The notes: a model not told the origin generated them from the sequence alone. Shown: positions 24,245-32,076, counted from the stretch's first letter. The stretch is 35,045 bases of DNA from an uncultured Collinsella sp. (GCA_958427975.1 CAUAEH010000019.1:1-35045), one strand, 5' to 3'. Program-made: numbers and translations.

Positions 24245-24280
24245 GCGCGGGATCCGCTGGCCGGGTCCCGCGCTTGTTTT
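24245..24280 (+). terminator. Intrinsic terminator between nanE and rapZ, possible attenuator
   Basis: A 12-bp stem (GCGCGGGATCCG / CGGGTCCCGCGC, one wobble) with a 5-nt loop is followed by TTGTTTT. It ends the nan transcripts. Because it also lies downstream of the candidate rapZ -10 box and immediately before the rapZ ribosome binding site, it may act as a leader attenuator. Confidence 0.8.
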
Positions 24281-24291
24281 AGGAGGCACAC

Positions 24292-25212
24292 ATGCAAAAG
24301 GGAGATGCCATGGATGCGGCGGAGCGCTCGGAGCGCATCCCCGATATCGTCATCATCACCGGAATGTCCGGATCGGGCCGAACGCAGGCCATGCATGTGT
24401 TCGAGGACATGGGCTATTTTTGCATCGACAACTTGCCTCCGCGTCTGATCGCCCAGCTTGCCGAACTCGTCGGCATCAATACGGGCGTGGGCAGGCATCT
24501 TGCCGTCACCTGCGACCTGCGCAGCCAGGGCTTGTTCGATGAGCTGCTCGATGCCGTTGCCGCGCTCGAGGAGCGCGAGATGAGCTGTGACATCGTGTTT
24601 CTCGAGGCCTCTGACGAGGTGCTGATCCGTCGTTATAGCGAAAACCGCCGCCGCCATCCCATTGCCAAGCCGGGGGAGACTACGGCCGATGCGATTCAGC
24701 GCGAGCGCCTTCAGCTGCAGGGCGTTCGCGACCGAGCTGACATGATTATCGATACGAGCCGCTTGCGCACTTCTGCTCTGCGCAATAAATTGCGCATGGC
24801 GTTCTCCGAGCTGTCCGACCAGCAGCTCATGGACGTTCACGTGTTCTCGTTTGGCTTTAAGCACGGCATGCCCGTCGAGGCGGACATTATGATCGACGTC
24901 CGCTTCCTGCCCAATCCGTTCTACGATCCCGAGATGCGCACCATGACCGGTCTCGATAAAAAGGTCTCCGATTTTGTTTTGGACCATCCCAAGACCCAGG
25001 AGTTCTGGAAGGCCTGGACGCAGCTGCTCGATACGGTGATGCCGGGCTATATCGCGGAGGGCAAGCCGCAGCTTTCTATCGCCATCGGCTGTACGGGCGG
25101 TCAACACCGCAGCGTTGCCATCGCCGAGGCCACGGCACGTTATTTGGAAGGCGCCCAATATCACGTGAGCATTTCCCATCGCGACCTGTCGCGCGCCAAC
25201 ACGAAAGCATAG
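24292..25212 (+). CDS. rapZ: RapZ/YvcJ nucleotide-binding protein
   Basis: P-loop protein of the RapZ (YvcJ) family. In Escherichia coli RapZ senses GlcN-6-P and hands the GlmZ RNA to RNase E; in Gram-positive bacteria YvcJ-type proteins are less well understood. The 306-residue protein starts at 24292 behind AGGAGG. Walker A GMSGSGRT is at 24-31, DMGYFCIDNLPP follows at 39-50, and the conserved C-terminal domain has FGFKHGMPVEADIMIDVRFLPNP and GCTGGQHRS (about 266-274). It stands six bases before whiA; yvcK, often between these two genes, is absent. Placing rapZ directly after an amino-sugar pathway is interesting, but the rapZ-whiA pairing is conserved regardless of that. Confidence 0.95.
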   Translation: MQKGDAMDAAERSERIPDIVIITGMSGSGRTQAMHVFEDMGYFCIDNLPPRLIAQLAELVGINTGVGRHLAVTCDLRSQGLFDELLDAVAALEEREMSCDIVFLEASDEVLIRRYSENRRRHPIAKPGETTADAIQRERLQLQGVRDRADMIIDTSRLRTSALRNKLRMAFSELSDQQLMDVHVFSFGFKHGMPVEADIMIDVRFLPNPFYDPEMRTMTGLDKKVSDFVLDHPKTQEFWKAWTQLLDTVMPGYIAEGKPQLSIAIGCTGGQHRSVAIAEATARYLEGAQYHVSISHRDLSRANTKA

Positions 25213-25218
25213 GCCTGC

Positions 25219-26148
25219 ATGTCGTTTACCGCCGAGGTGCGTGACGAGCTCGCGCGCTGCGAACCCGAATGTGAATACTGCGATTTGTCGACGCTTGCCG
25301 CCCTGACGCGTGTGAGCGGTACACTTTCGCTGGCCGGCTCCGGGCGGTATCGTTTGACGGTCGCGACCGAGACGGGTGCCGTCGCGCGCACGATGATCAC
25401 ACTGACGCATCGCATCCTTAAGCTCAAAACGGAATTCACCGTTCGTAAATCGGTCTTGCATAAGGTCCGTAACTATCTCATTACCCTGCCCGATCAGCCC
25501 GACCTGGACAAGGCTCTGGTGCTGCTGGGCATTCTCGACCGCAGGGGAGGGCTCGTCGCTGGTGTTCCCCGGCACATCGTTGCCCGTCCCTGCTGCAGGC
25601 TTGCCTACATCCGCGGCGCGCTCATCGCCGGCGGTTTCGTGGCCGATCCCCGCGGCGACTTTCATTTGGAGATCGCGGTGCAGGGCGAGCAGTATGCTCG
25701 GGGACTTTGCGATCTATTGGAGCAGATTGGGGTCCATGCGCGCGTTAACGCGCGGCGCGGATCCTTTGCTGTCTACATTAAGAGCGCCGAGGAGATCGAG
25801 CAGCTCCTAAAGCTGATTGGTGCCAAGCGCAGCGTTGCCGAGATTGAGGAGGCGCGCGCGGTCAAATTGGTTAAGAACGACGTAAACCGTCGCGTGAATG
25901 CCGAACTGGCCAATCAGACCAGAAGTGCGGGTGCCGCCCAGCATCAGCTTGCGTTGATCGATGAGCTCGAACAGCGGGGTTTGCGCGACACGCTTCCGGA
26001 CGCCTTGGCAGTCTTTTGCGACCTGCGCGAGCGCTATCCCGATCTGTCGCTGCGCGATCTGGGCGAGATGGCTGACCCTCCCTTGTCGAAGTCTGCCCTG
26101 TACCATCGCGTTTTGAGGCTTGAAAAGCTCATTGAAGCAAACAAGTAG
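25219..26148 (+). CDS. whiA: WhiA-family DNA-binding protein
   Basis: WhiA proteins combine a degenerate LAGLIDADG homing-endonuclease fold with a C-terminal helix-turn-helix. They control sporulation genes in Streptomyces and affect division and growth in Bacillus. The 309 residues begin MSFTAEVRDELAR, the usual start, six bases after rapZ; the ribosome binding site is weak, which suggests coupling. The LAGLIDADG-like segment is CCRLAYIRGALIAGGFVADPRG (about 125-146, Asp-poor as expected for non-nuclease members). NDVNRRVNAELANQTRSAGAA and the helix-turn-helix DLSLRDLGEMADPPLSKSAL follow near the C-terminus. No terminator is visible before the gap leader. Confidence 0.95.
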   Translation: MSFTAEVRDELARCEPECEYCDLSTLAALTRVSGTLSLAGSGRYRLTVATETGAVARTMITLTHRILKLKTEFTVRKSVLHKVRNYLITLPDQPDLDKALVLLGILDRRGGLVAGVPRHIVARPCCRLAYIRGALIAGGFVADPRGDFHLEIAVQGEQYARGLCDLLEQIGVHARVNARRGSFAVYIKSAEEIEQLLKLIGAKRSVAEIEEARAVKLVKNDVNRRVNAELANQTRSAGAAQHQLALIDELEQRGLRDTLPDALAVFCDLRERYPDLSLRDLGEMADPPLSKSALYHRVLRLEKLIEANK

Positions 26149-26179
26149 TTTGAAGTATCGACTTATATACGGATTTAGC

Positions 26180-26207
26180 TGCTATTTTATTCTTTAAAAC
26201 GTTTTAA
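26180..26207 (+). promoter_or_regulatory. Upstream promoter and 14-bp palindromic operator of gap
   Basis: TGCTATTTT (26180-26188) is a candidate extended -10 with TCGACT 19 nt upstream. Just after it, TTAAAACGTTTTAA (26194-26207) is a perfect 14-bp palindrome with a central CG, as in LacI-family operators, placed where transcription would start. The 193-bp whiA-gap interval is far more AT-rich than its surroundings and holds no gene. Confidence 0.45.
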
Positions 26208-26263
26208 CGTAAATTTGATTTTCAATTTCGAGCATTCTCGTGAAATTCAAGTCAAAAAAAAGG

Positions 26264-26269
26264 TATATT
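26264..26269 (+). promoter_or_regulatory. Second candidate -10 box of gap
   Basis: TATATT follows an A-tract (AAAAAAAA, an UP-like or bending element) and lies 73 nt upstream of the gap ATG. A -35 hexamer is not clear. A small imperfect hairpin (TTTCGAG / CTCGTGAAA) lies just upstream at about 26226-26245. Confidence 0.45.
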
Positions 26270-26341
26270 AGGCGAGTGGTTAGTTTGTGGGCCTCAACGG
26301 CGGGCGCTGTAGCTCGCGGGGGCCTTACGAAAGGAGACACA

Positions 26342-27367
26342 ATGGCAGTAAAGGTTGCTATTAACGGCTTCGGTCGCATCGGTCGTCTGGCTTTCCGTCA
26401 GATGTTCGGTCATGAGGGCTCCGAGATCGTCGCTATCAACGACCTCACCTCTCCCGATATGCTCGCTTACCTGCTGAAGTACGACTCCACGCAGGGCAAC
26501 TACGCTCGCGATCACGAGGTCGTTGCTGGCGAGGATTCCATCACCGTTGACGGCAAGGAGATCAAGATCTACAAGGAGGCCGACGCCAACAACCTGCCTT
26601 GGGGCGACCTCGACGTCGACGTCGTTCTCGAGTGCACCGGCTTCTACACCAGCAAGGCTAAGGCTCAGGCCCACATCAACGCTGGCGCCAAGAAGGTCGT
26701 CATCTCCGCTCCGGCCGGCAGCGATCTGCCCACCATCGTGTACAACGTCAACCATGAGACGCTGACCGCTGAGGACAACATCATCTCCGCTGCTTCCTGC
26801 ACCACCAACTGCCTTGCGCCGATGGCCAAGGGTCTCAACGACTTCGCTCCCATCGTGTCCGGCATCATGACCACCATCCACGCCTTCACCGGCGACCAGA
26901 TGCCGCTCGACGGCCCGCAGCGCAAGGGCAACTTCCGTCGCTCCCGCGCCTGCTCCGAGAACATCGTCCCGAACACCACGGGCGCTGCCAAGGCCATCGG
27001 CCTGGTTCTCCCCGAGCTCAACGGCAAGCTCATCGGTGCCGCCCAGCGCGTCCCGACGCCGACCGGCTCGCTGACCAACCTCTACGCCGTCGTTGACAAG
27101 AAGGTCACCGTCGACGAGGTCAACGCTGCCATGAAGGCCTACGCCGAGACCATCCCCGATACCTTCGCCTACAACGAGGACCAGATCGTCTCCCGCGACA
27201 TCGTCGGCGAGACCCACGGCTCCATCTTCGACGCCACGCAGACCATGTGCTCTGACCTCGGCAACGGCCAGACCCTCGTTCAGGTCACCTCTTGGTACGA
27301 CAACGAGAACTCCTACACCTCTCAGATGGTCCGCACCATCAAGTACTTCGAGAAGTTCGTTGCTTAA
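26342..27367 (+). CDS. gap: Glyceraldehyde-3-phosphate dehydrogenase
   Basis: Central glycolytic enzyme oxidising and phosphorylating glyceraldehyde-3-P with NAD+. The start at 26342 (MAVKVAINGFGRIGRLAFRQ) has AAAGGAG six bases upstream, giving 341 residues; the upstream open frame is leader sequence. The NAD-binding GFGRIG is at 9-14, the catalytic Cys153 in SAASCTTNC, the HAFTGDQ and RRSRACSENIVPNTTGAAKA segments bind phosphate, and SWYDNENSYTSQMV is the C-terminal signature. Codon use is strongly biased (mostly C-ending codons), a sign of high expression. A strong terminator follows, so gap can be transcribed alone as well as ahead of pgk. Confidence 0.98.
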   Translation: MAVKVAINGFGRIGRLAFRQMFGHEGSEIVAINDLTSPDMLAYLLKYDSTQGNYARDHEVVAGEDSITVDGKEIKIYKEADANNLPWGDLDVDVVLECTGFYTSKAKAQAHINAGAKKVVISAPAGSDLPTIVYNVNHETLTAEDNIISAASCTTNCLAPMAKGLNDFAPIVSGIMTTIHAFTGDQMPLDGPQRKGNFRRSRACSENIVPNTTGAAKAIGLVLPELNGKLIGAAQRVPTPTGSLTNLYAVVDKKVTVDEVNAAMKAYAETIPDTFAYNEDQIVSRDIVGETHGSIFDATQTMCSDLGNGQTLVQVTSWYDNENSYTSQMVRTIKYFEKFVA

Positions 27368-27406
27368 TTTAGCTTTTAGCGAATAGCTCGTTGAGCGTCT
27401 AAAGAA

Positions 27407-27452
27407 GGGCGCGGCCTTATAGGGCTTACACCCTAGGGTCGCGTCCTTTTTA
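27407..27452 (+). terminator. Terminator after gap
   Basis: A long stem (GGGCGCGGCC...TAGGG with CCCTA...GGGTCGCGTCC, some wobble and a 3-nt bulge) around a CTTACA loop is followed by TTTTTAT. This is a good intrinsic terminator between gap and pgk, probably with read-through. Confidence 0.85.
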
Positions 27453-27461
27453 TAAGAAATC

Positions 27462-27484
27462 GTCTGCCGTAATGGAAGGCAGAC
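27462..27484 (+). promoter_or_regulatory. Hairpin before the pgk ribosome binding site
   Basis: GTCTGCC (27462-27468) pairs with GGCAGAC (27478-27484) around a 9-nt loop, ending 23 nt before the pgk ATG. It could stabilise a processed pgk-tpiA-gpmI mRNA. No clear promoter of pgk's own is seen between the gap terminator and the start codon. Confidence 0.4.
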
Positions 27485-27507
27485 ACGTACGAAAGGTAGA
27501 AGCAAAC

Positions 27508-28698
27508 ATGGCCTTTACCAAGAAGACCGTCCGCGACATCGATGTCGACGGCAAGCGCGTTCTCGTCCGCGTTGACTTCAACGTGCCTATCAAGGATGGC
27601 GTCGTTGGCGACACCACCCGTATCAAGGCTGCCCTGCCCACCATCAACTATCTCGTTGAGCACAACGCTCGCGTCATCCTCATGAGCCACCTCGGCCGTC
27701 CCGATGGCACCGGCTTCCAGCCCGAGCTGTCCCTCGAGCCCGTCGCCAAGAAGCTCGCCGAGCTCTCTGGTCTCGACGTTGCCTTTGTCGCCGACACTTA
27801 CGGCGAGAAGGCTGCCGAGGCTGTCGCTGCCGTCGAGCCGGGCAAGGTTCTCGTTCTCGAGAACGTCCGCTTCGATAAGCGTGAGAAGAAGAACGATCCC
27901 GAGATCGCCAAGAAGCTCGCTTCCTATGGTGACGTCTTCGTTCTCGATGCCTTCGGCACCGCTCACCGCGCCCAGGGTTCCGTCGTGGGCCCCGCCGCTT
28001 ACCTGCCTGCCGTCGCTGGCTTCCTGCTTGAGAAGGAGGTCGACACGCTGACCGGCATCTTCGCCGAGCCCGAGCGCCCCTTCGTCGCTATCGTCGGCGG
28101 TTCCAAGGTTTCCTCCAAGATCGGCGTTCTCGATCACCTCATCGACTCCGCTGACACCCTGATTATCGGTGGCGGCATGGCCTACACCTTCTTCCTGGCT
28201 CAGGGCCTGTCCGTCGGTCAGTCCCTCAAGGAAGAGGACTGGGTCGAGCGCGCCGGCGAGATGCTCAAGAAGGCCGAGGAGAAGGGCGTCAAGATCCTGC
28301 TCCCCATCGACAACCGCGTTGCCGATCACTTTGGCGAGGATGCTGTCCCCGAGGTTGTCGCTTCCGACGCTATCCCCGACGATCGTGAGGGCATGGACAT
28401 CGGCCCCAAGACCGAGGAGCTCTACGCCGAGGCCGTCAAGGGCGCCAAGACCGTGTTCTGGAATGGCCCCATGGGCGTCTTCGAGTTCGACAACTTCGCT
28501 CATGGCACCCAGGCTATCGCCGAGGCTGTCGCCGAGGCCGACTGCACCTCGATCATCGGTGGTGGCGACTCTGTCGCAGCTGTCAACAAGTTCAACCTGG
28601 CCGACAAGATGAGCTGGATCTCCACCGGCGGTGGCGCTTCCATGGAGCTCGTCGAGGGTAAGGCCCTGCCCGGAGTGGAGGCGCTTCTCGATGCCTAA
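27508..28698 (+). CDS. pgk: Phosphoglycerate kinase
   Basis: Transfers the acyl phosphate of 1,3-bisphosphoglycerate to ADP in glycolysis. The start at 27508 gives 396 residues (MAFTKKTVRDIDVDGKRVLVRVDFNVP), with AAAGG eleven bases upstream. Substrate-binding RVDFNVP is at about 21-27, LMSHLGRP follows near 62-69, and the hinge and nucleotide-binding segments are KVSSKIGVL, WNGPMGVFEFDNFAHGT and GGGDSVAAV. Length and order are normal. The ATGCCTAA at its end overlaps the tpiA start by 8 bases, so the two are translationally coupled. Confidence 0.98.
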   Translation: MAFTKKTVRDIDVDGKRVLVRVDFNVPIKDGVVGDTTRIKAALPTINYLVEHNARVILMSHLGRPDGTGFQPELSLEPVAKKLAELSGLDVAFVADTYGEKAAEAVAAVEPGKVLVLENVRFDKREKKNDPEIAKKLASYGDVFVLDAFGTAHRAQGSVVGPAAYLPAVAGFLLEKEVDTLTGIFAEPERPFVAIVGGSKVSSKIGVLDHLIDSADTLIIGGGMAYTFFLAQGLSVGQSLKEEDWVERAGEMLKKAEEKGVKILLPIDNRVADHFGEDAVPEVVASDAIPDDREGMDIGPKTEELYAEAVKGAKTVFWNGPMGVFEFDNFAHGTQAIAEAVAEADCTSIIGGGDSVAAVNKFNLADKMSWISTGGGASMELVEGKALPGVEALLDA

Positions 28699-29458
28699 CC
28701 GCACCCTTCTTATCGCTGGTAACTGGAAGATGAACAACGACGTCGCCGAGGCTGCCAAGCTCGCCGACGAGCTGGCCCAGGCTCTGCCCGAGGTTCCGGC
28801 TGGCGTCGAGGTGCTCGTCTGCCCTCCGACCATCGACATCACTACGGTCCATGACCGCATTCAGGCTGCCCCCATCGCCCTCGGTGCACAGAACGTGTAC
28901 TGGGAGGCCAAGGGTGCCTTCACCGGTGAGTCCTCTTGCGACATGCTCAAGTCCGCTGGCTGCACCTACTGCATCATCGGTCACTCCGAGCGTCGCGACT
29001 ACTTCCACGAGACCGACGAGGACCAGAACAAGAAGGCCAAGGCCCTCGTTGCCGCCGGTCTTGTTCCCGTCTTCTGCTGCGGCGAGTCCCTTGAGGTCCG
29101 CGAGGCCGGCACCTATGTCGAGCACGTCGTGAACCAGGTCAAGGCTGGCCTTGCTGGTCTTGAGATCACCTGCCCCAAGCAGGTCGTCGTCGCCTACGAG
29201 CCCATCTGGGCCATCGGCACCGGCAAGACCGCTACCGCCGAGGACGCTCAGGAGGTCTGCGGCGCTATCCGTGAGACCCTCAAGGAGATGTTTGGCGAGG
29301 AGCTCGCCAACGGCATCCGTGTCCTGTACGGTGGTTCCGCTAAGCCCGGCAACATTGCCGAGCTCGTCGCCAAGCCCGACGTTGACGGCGCCCTCGTGGG
29401 CGGCGCTTCGCTCAAGGCTGCCGACTTCGCCTCTATGGTCGTCAAGGCAGGCGAGTAG
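28691..29458 (+). CDS. tpiA: Triosephosphate isomerase
   Basis: Interconverts dihydroxyacetone phosphate and glyceraldehyde-3-P. The protein has 255 residues, starting at 28691 inside the last codons of pgk, with GGAGG nine bases upstream. The catalytic residues are all present: Lys13 in NWKMN, His97 in IIGHSERRDYF and Glu169 in AYEPIWAIGTGKTAT, the latter leading into the mobile loop. The phosphate-binding LYGGSAKPGN and DGALVGGASL lie near the C-terminus. The gpmI start follows five bases after its stop. Confidence 0.98.
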   Translation: MPNRTLLIAGNWKMNNDVAEAAKLADELAQALPEVPAGVEVLVCPPTIDITTVHDRIQAAPIALGAQNVYWEAKGAFTGESSCDMLKSAGCTYCIIGHSERRDYFHETDEDQNKKAKALVAAGLVPVFCCGESLEVREAGTYVEHVVNQVKAGLAGLEITCPKQVVVAYEPIWAIGTGKTATAEDAQEVCGAIRETLKEMFGEELANGIRVLYGGSAKPGNIAELVAKPDVDGALVGGASLKAADFASMVVKAGE

Positions 29459-29463
29459 GACAT

Positions 29464-31017
29464 ATGGCACAGCGTCATCTTCCTGCACTCCTGATCATCA
29501 TGGATGGCTGCGGCCTTGCTCCGGCCGATGGCGAGAACGCCGTCGCCGCTGCCAAGACGCCCTTCCTCGATGGCCTGTACGAGAAGTACCCCCACACCAC
29601 GCTCGGTGCTTCGGGCGAGGACGTTGGCCTTCCCGACGGCCAGATGGGCAACTCCGAGGTAGGCCACCTCAACATCGGTGCCGGCCGCATCGTGTTCCAG
29701 GAGCTTTCGCGCATCAACAATGCCATCAAGGACGGCTCCATCGCCAAGAACGAGGTTTTCGTCAAGGCTATGGACGATGTCAAGGCTGAGGGAAAGACCC
29801 TTCACCTCATGGGCCTTATGAGCCCTGGCGGCGTTCACTCCCACATGAACCACGTCGAGGCCCTGGTCAAGATGGCTGCCCAGCATGGCGTCAAGACCGT
29901 TCGCGTCCACGCCTTCATGGATGGCCGCGATGTTGACCCGCAGTCCGGTGCCGGCTACATGAGCGAGTTCTGCGCCTTCCTGGCTAAGATTTCCGAGGAG
30001 ACCGGTTGCGACGCTCGCGTCGCCACCGTTTCTGGCCGCTATTGGGCCATGGACCGCGACAACCGTTGGGAGCGCATCCAGCGTGCCTACGACGTCATGG
30101 TCAATGCGTCCGATGCCGATGTCGACCCCGTTGCCGGCATCAAGGCCTACTACGAGAAGGACCCGCGCGGCGACGAGTTCGTCGAGCCCTTCGCTGCCCA
30201 CAACGAGGGCATCCACGAGGGCGACGCGGCCATCTTCTTCAACTTCCGTCCCGACCGCGCCCGTCAGATGACCCGCGTGTTCACGGACAAGGAGTTCGAC
30301 GGCTTTGAGCGCAAGCAGATCAAGCTTTCGCACTTTGTGACGATGACCGAGTACGATCCGACGTTTGATGTCGAGGTCGCCTTCCCCAAGACGTTCCCCG
30401 AGAACGTCCTGGCCGACGTTATCGCCGCCAATGGCCTGAAGCAGCTGCACACCGCCGAGACCGAGAAGTACGCCCACGTGACGTTCTTCCTCAACGGCGG
30501 CATCGAGGAGCCCAAGGAGGGCGAGGAGCGCGTGCTCGTCGCTTCCCCCAAGGTCGCTACCTACGATCTGCAGCCTGAGATGAGCGCTCCCGAGGTTACC
30601 GAGAAGCTCGTCGCTGCCATCAACGAGGATCGCGCTGATTTCTACATCGTGAACTTCGCAAACTGCGACATGGTTGGTCACACCGGTGTCTTCGACGCCG
30701 CCGTTAAGGCCGTCGAGGCTGTTGACGATGCCCTGTCCAAGGTTGTCCCGGCGATTCTCGCCAAGGGCGGCTTTGCGCTGATTACCGCCGACCACGGCAA
30801 CGCCGATCACATGTTTGACGTTGCTTCCGACGGTTCTAAGCATCCGTTTACGGCTCACACCACCAACCGCGTGCCGTTCATCATTGTTGATGAGAAGGCA
30901 CAGCTCACCGGTATCGAGGACGGCCGTCTTTCCGATATCGCTCCGACCATGCTCACCATGGCTGGTATTGAGCCTTCCGCCGAGATGACGGGTCGCGTGC
31001 TCGCCACCGAGGCCTAA
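29464..31017 (+). CDS. gpmI: 2,3-bisphosphoglycerate-independent phosphoglycerate mutase
   Basis: Manganese-dependent mutase of the alkaline phosphatase superfamily interconverting 3- and 2-phosphoglycerate. The 517-residue length fits. The metal-binding IIMDGCG is near 11-17 (Asp14), the nucleophile Ser64 in MGNSEVGHLNIGAGR, substrate-binding HAFMDGRDVDP lies near 154-164, FNFRPDRARQM in the middle, and the second metal set DHGNADHM near 444-451. The family usually has MDGWG; here it is MDGCG. A short ribosome binding site (GTAGGA) sits in the last codons of tpiA, so it is part of the pgk-tpiA-gpmI operon. A strong terminator follows. Confidence 0.98.
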   Translation: MAQRHLPALLIIMDGCGLAPADGENAVAAAKTPFLDGLYEKYPHTTLGASGEDVGLPDGQMGNSEVGHLNIGAGRIVFQELSRINNAIKDGSIAKNEVFVKAMDDVKAEGKTLHLMGLMSPGGVHSHMNHVEALVKMAAQHGVKTVRVHAFMDGRDVDPQSGAGYMSEFCAFLAKISEETGCDARVATVSGRYWAMDRDNRWERIQRAYDVMVNASDADVDPVAGIKAYYEKDPRGDEFVEPFAAHNEGIHEGDAAIFFNFRPDRARQMTRVFTDKEFDGFERKQIKLSHFVTMTEYDPTFDVEVAFPKTFPENVLADVIAANGLKQLHTAETEKYAHVTFFLNGGIEEPKEGEERVLVASPKVATYDLQPEMSAPEVTEKLVAAINEDRADFYIVNFANCDMVGHTGVFDAAVKAVEAVDDALSKVVPAILAKGGFALITADHGNADHMFDVASDGSKHPFTAHTTNRVPFIIVDEKAQLTGIEDGRLSDIAPTMLTMAGIEPSAEMTGRVLATEA

Positions 31018-31045
31018 GAGAAAACTCCAAGCGTTTTCTTGCAGG

Positions 31046-31077
31046 GGGGTTGCCCATATTTGGGCAACCCCTTTTTT
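31046..31077 (+). terminator. Terminator of the glycolytic operon
   Basis: A 10-bp perfect stem (GGGGTTGCCC / GGGCAACCCC) with the loop ATATTT and a TTTTTT run begins 28 nt after the gpmI stop. This is the clearest intrinsic terminator in the window. Confidence 0.95.
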
Positions 31078-31086
31078 CTGCCATTT

Positions 31087-31113
31087 GGGGACGGGGTAGA
31101 AATGGTAGAAATA
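31087..31113 (+). repeat. Left inverted end of the RAYT unit
   Basis: It begins GGGGACGGGGTAGAAATGG and continues for 8 bases; 26 of 27 positions match the reverse complement of 32020-32046. With the CTGCCATTT just upstream (31078-31086) it can form a 9-bp hairpin against AAATGGTAG (31100-31108), a REP-like shape. Confidence 0.85.
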
Positions 31114-31251
31114 TTTTTCCTCTAAAGCTTGACTTCCCGTTTGCCTGTGATGGTTTGCCGCTGGCTAGTTTTCTTTCGTTGCCAACCTTGTATTAATGCC
31201 TATCTGGGTAGAGTTTGATGCAAACATGCATGCGGATTGTGAGGTCCAGCA

Positions 31252-32001
31252 ATGACAAGGCAGGCCAGAGTAAAGTCCCCCTACGGCTATTACCATGTGA
31301 TGATGAGAGGCTGTGGCAAGCAGTACCTATTCGAAGAGGATTATCAACGCAGGTTTTTCATGTCCGTAGCGGGTGAAGCATGCACGCAGTACAAGGCTTC
31401 GTTATGCGCCTGGTGCCTCATGGACAACCATGTGCATATGCTGCTTTCTGATCGCGAGGACCATATGTGGGAGGTCGTCCATTACATAGGAACCCTCTAT
31501 GGTCAGTTTTTCAACAGGGTGACCGGACGCTGCGGCTCCGTATTTCAGGATCGCTATAAAAGTAAGCCTATTGAGTCTAATGACTATTTTATGCAGGCAA
31601 TTCGCTACATTCACGATAATCCGATTGAGCTTGGTTGCCGCCCGGAGGCCTACCAATGGAGCAGCTATCAAGCCTACCTTGGTGAAGGCGGCCACCTGGA
31701 TCGGAGCATCCTATTTAGTCTAATCGGCGGACGGGGAAATTTTGAATCCTTTAGCAAATCGGGCCGCAAGGATACCTATGTATTGAATTCTGGCCGTTCG
31801 ATGACGGTATTTGAGCAGGAGCGCAAGGCTAGGGGAGTCCTAGACGGCATGGATCCCCATGATGTTATGGGGCTTCCCGGTCCATTTGAACGTGCCGAAG
31901 CTGTTCGCAGGCTGTATGAGGCTGGCTTTAGTGAACGACAGATTGGCCGTCTTACGGGGCTTGGACGCTATGTCGTTCGAAATGCCCTCAAATCACTTTA
32001 A
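31252..32001 (+). CDS. REP-associated tyrosine transposase (Y1/IS200-like)
   Basis: HUH-superfamily single-strand DNA transposase or nuclease related to IS200/IS605 TnpA, of the RAYT group linked to REP sequences. The 249 residues start at 31252 behind GAGG. The metal-binding His60-Val-His62 lies in MDNHVHMLL, GRCGSVFQDRYKS at about 92-104 is the group's conserved basic box, and Tyr119 in AIRYIHDNPIELG is the likely nucleophile. The C-terminal third (SERQIGRLTGLGRYVVRNAL) resembles a helix-turn-helix, a common RAYT addition. The frame is intact, so it may be active. Codon use is less GC-biased than the neighbours (GGA, ATA, AGG and CTA codons occur), consistent with acquisition. The 234-bp upstream interval holds the gpmI terminator and the left inverted end. 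Confidence 0.9.
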   Translation: MTRQARVKSPYGYYHVMMRGCGKQYLFEEDYQRRFFMSVAGEACTQYKASLCAWCLMDNHVHMLLSDREDHMWEVVHYIGTLYGQFFNRVTGRCGSVFQDRYKSKPIESNDYFMQAIRYIHDNPIELGCRPEAYQWSSYQAYLGEGGHLDRSILFSLIGGRGNFESFSKSGRKDTYVLNSGRSMTVFEQERKARGVLDGMDPHDVMGLPGPFERAEAVRRLYEAGFSERQIGRLTGLGRYVVRNALKSL

Positions 32002-32019
32002 TAGATGAAAATCAAGAGC

Positions 32020-32046
32020 TATTTCTGCCATTTCTACCCCGTCCCC
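32020..32046 (-). repeat. Right inverted end of the RAYT unit
   Basis: Reverse complement of 31087-31113 with one mismatch. It starts 18 nt after the transposase stop. CTGCCA (32025-32030) can pair with the TGGCGG that follows the repeat (32050-32055), giving a second REP-like hairpin. Confidence 0.85.
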
Positions 32047-32076
32047 GAGTGGCGGGTAGGGGAGAGCGGGGGATTG

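Larger units (their letters stand above)
31087..32046 (+). mobile_element. RAYT/Y1 transposase unit with 27-bp inverted ends
   Basis: A 960-bp unit holds one transposase gene bounded by inverted copies of a 27-bp sequence that differ at one base and begin GGGGACGGGG. The left copy starts 10 nt after the T-run of the gpmI terminator. No obvious target-site duplication is seen at the borders, as expected for single-strand HUH transposition. The unit separates gpmI from secG, genes that are near neighbours in other actinobacteria. Confidence 0.75.
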
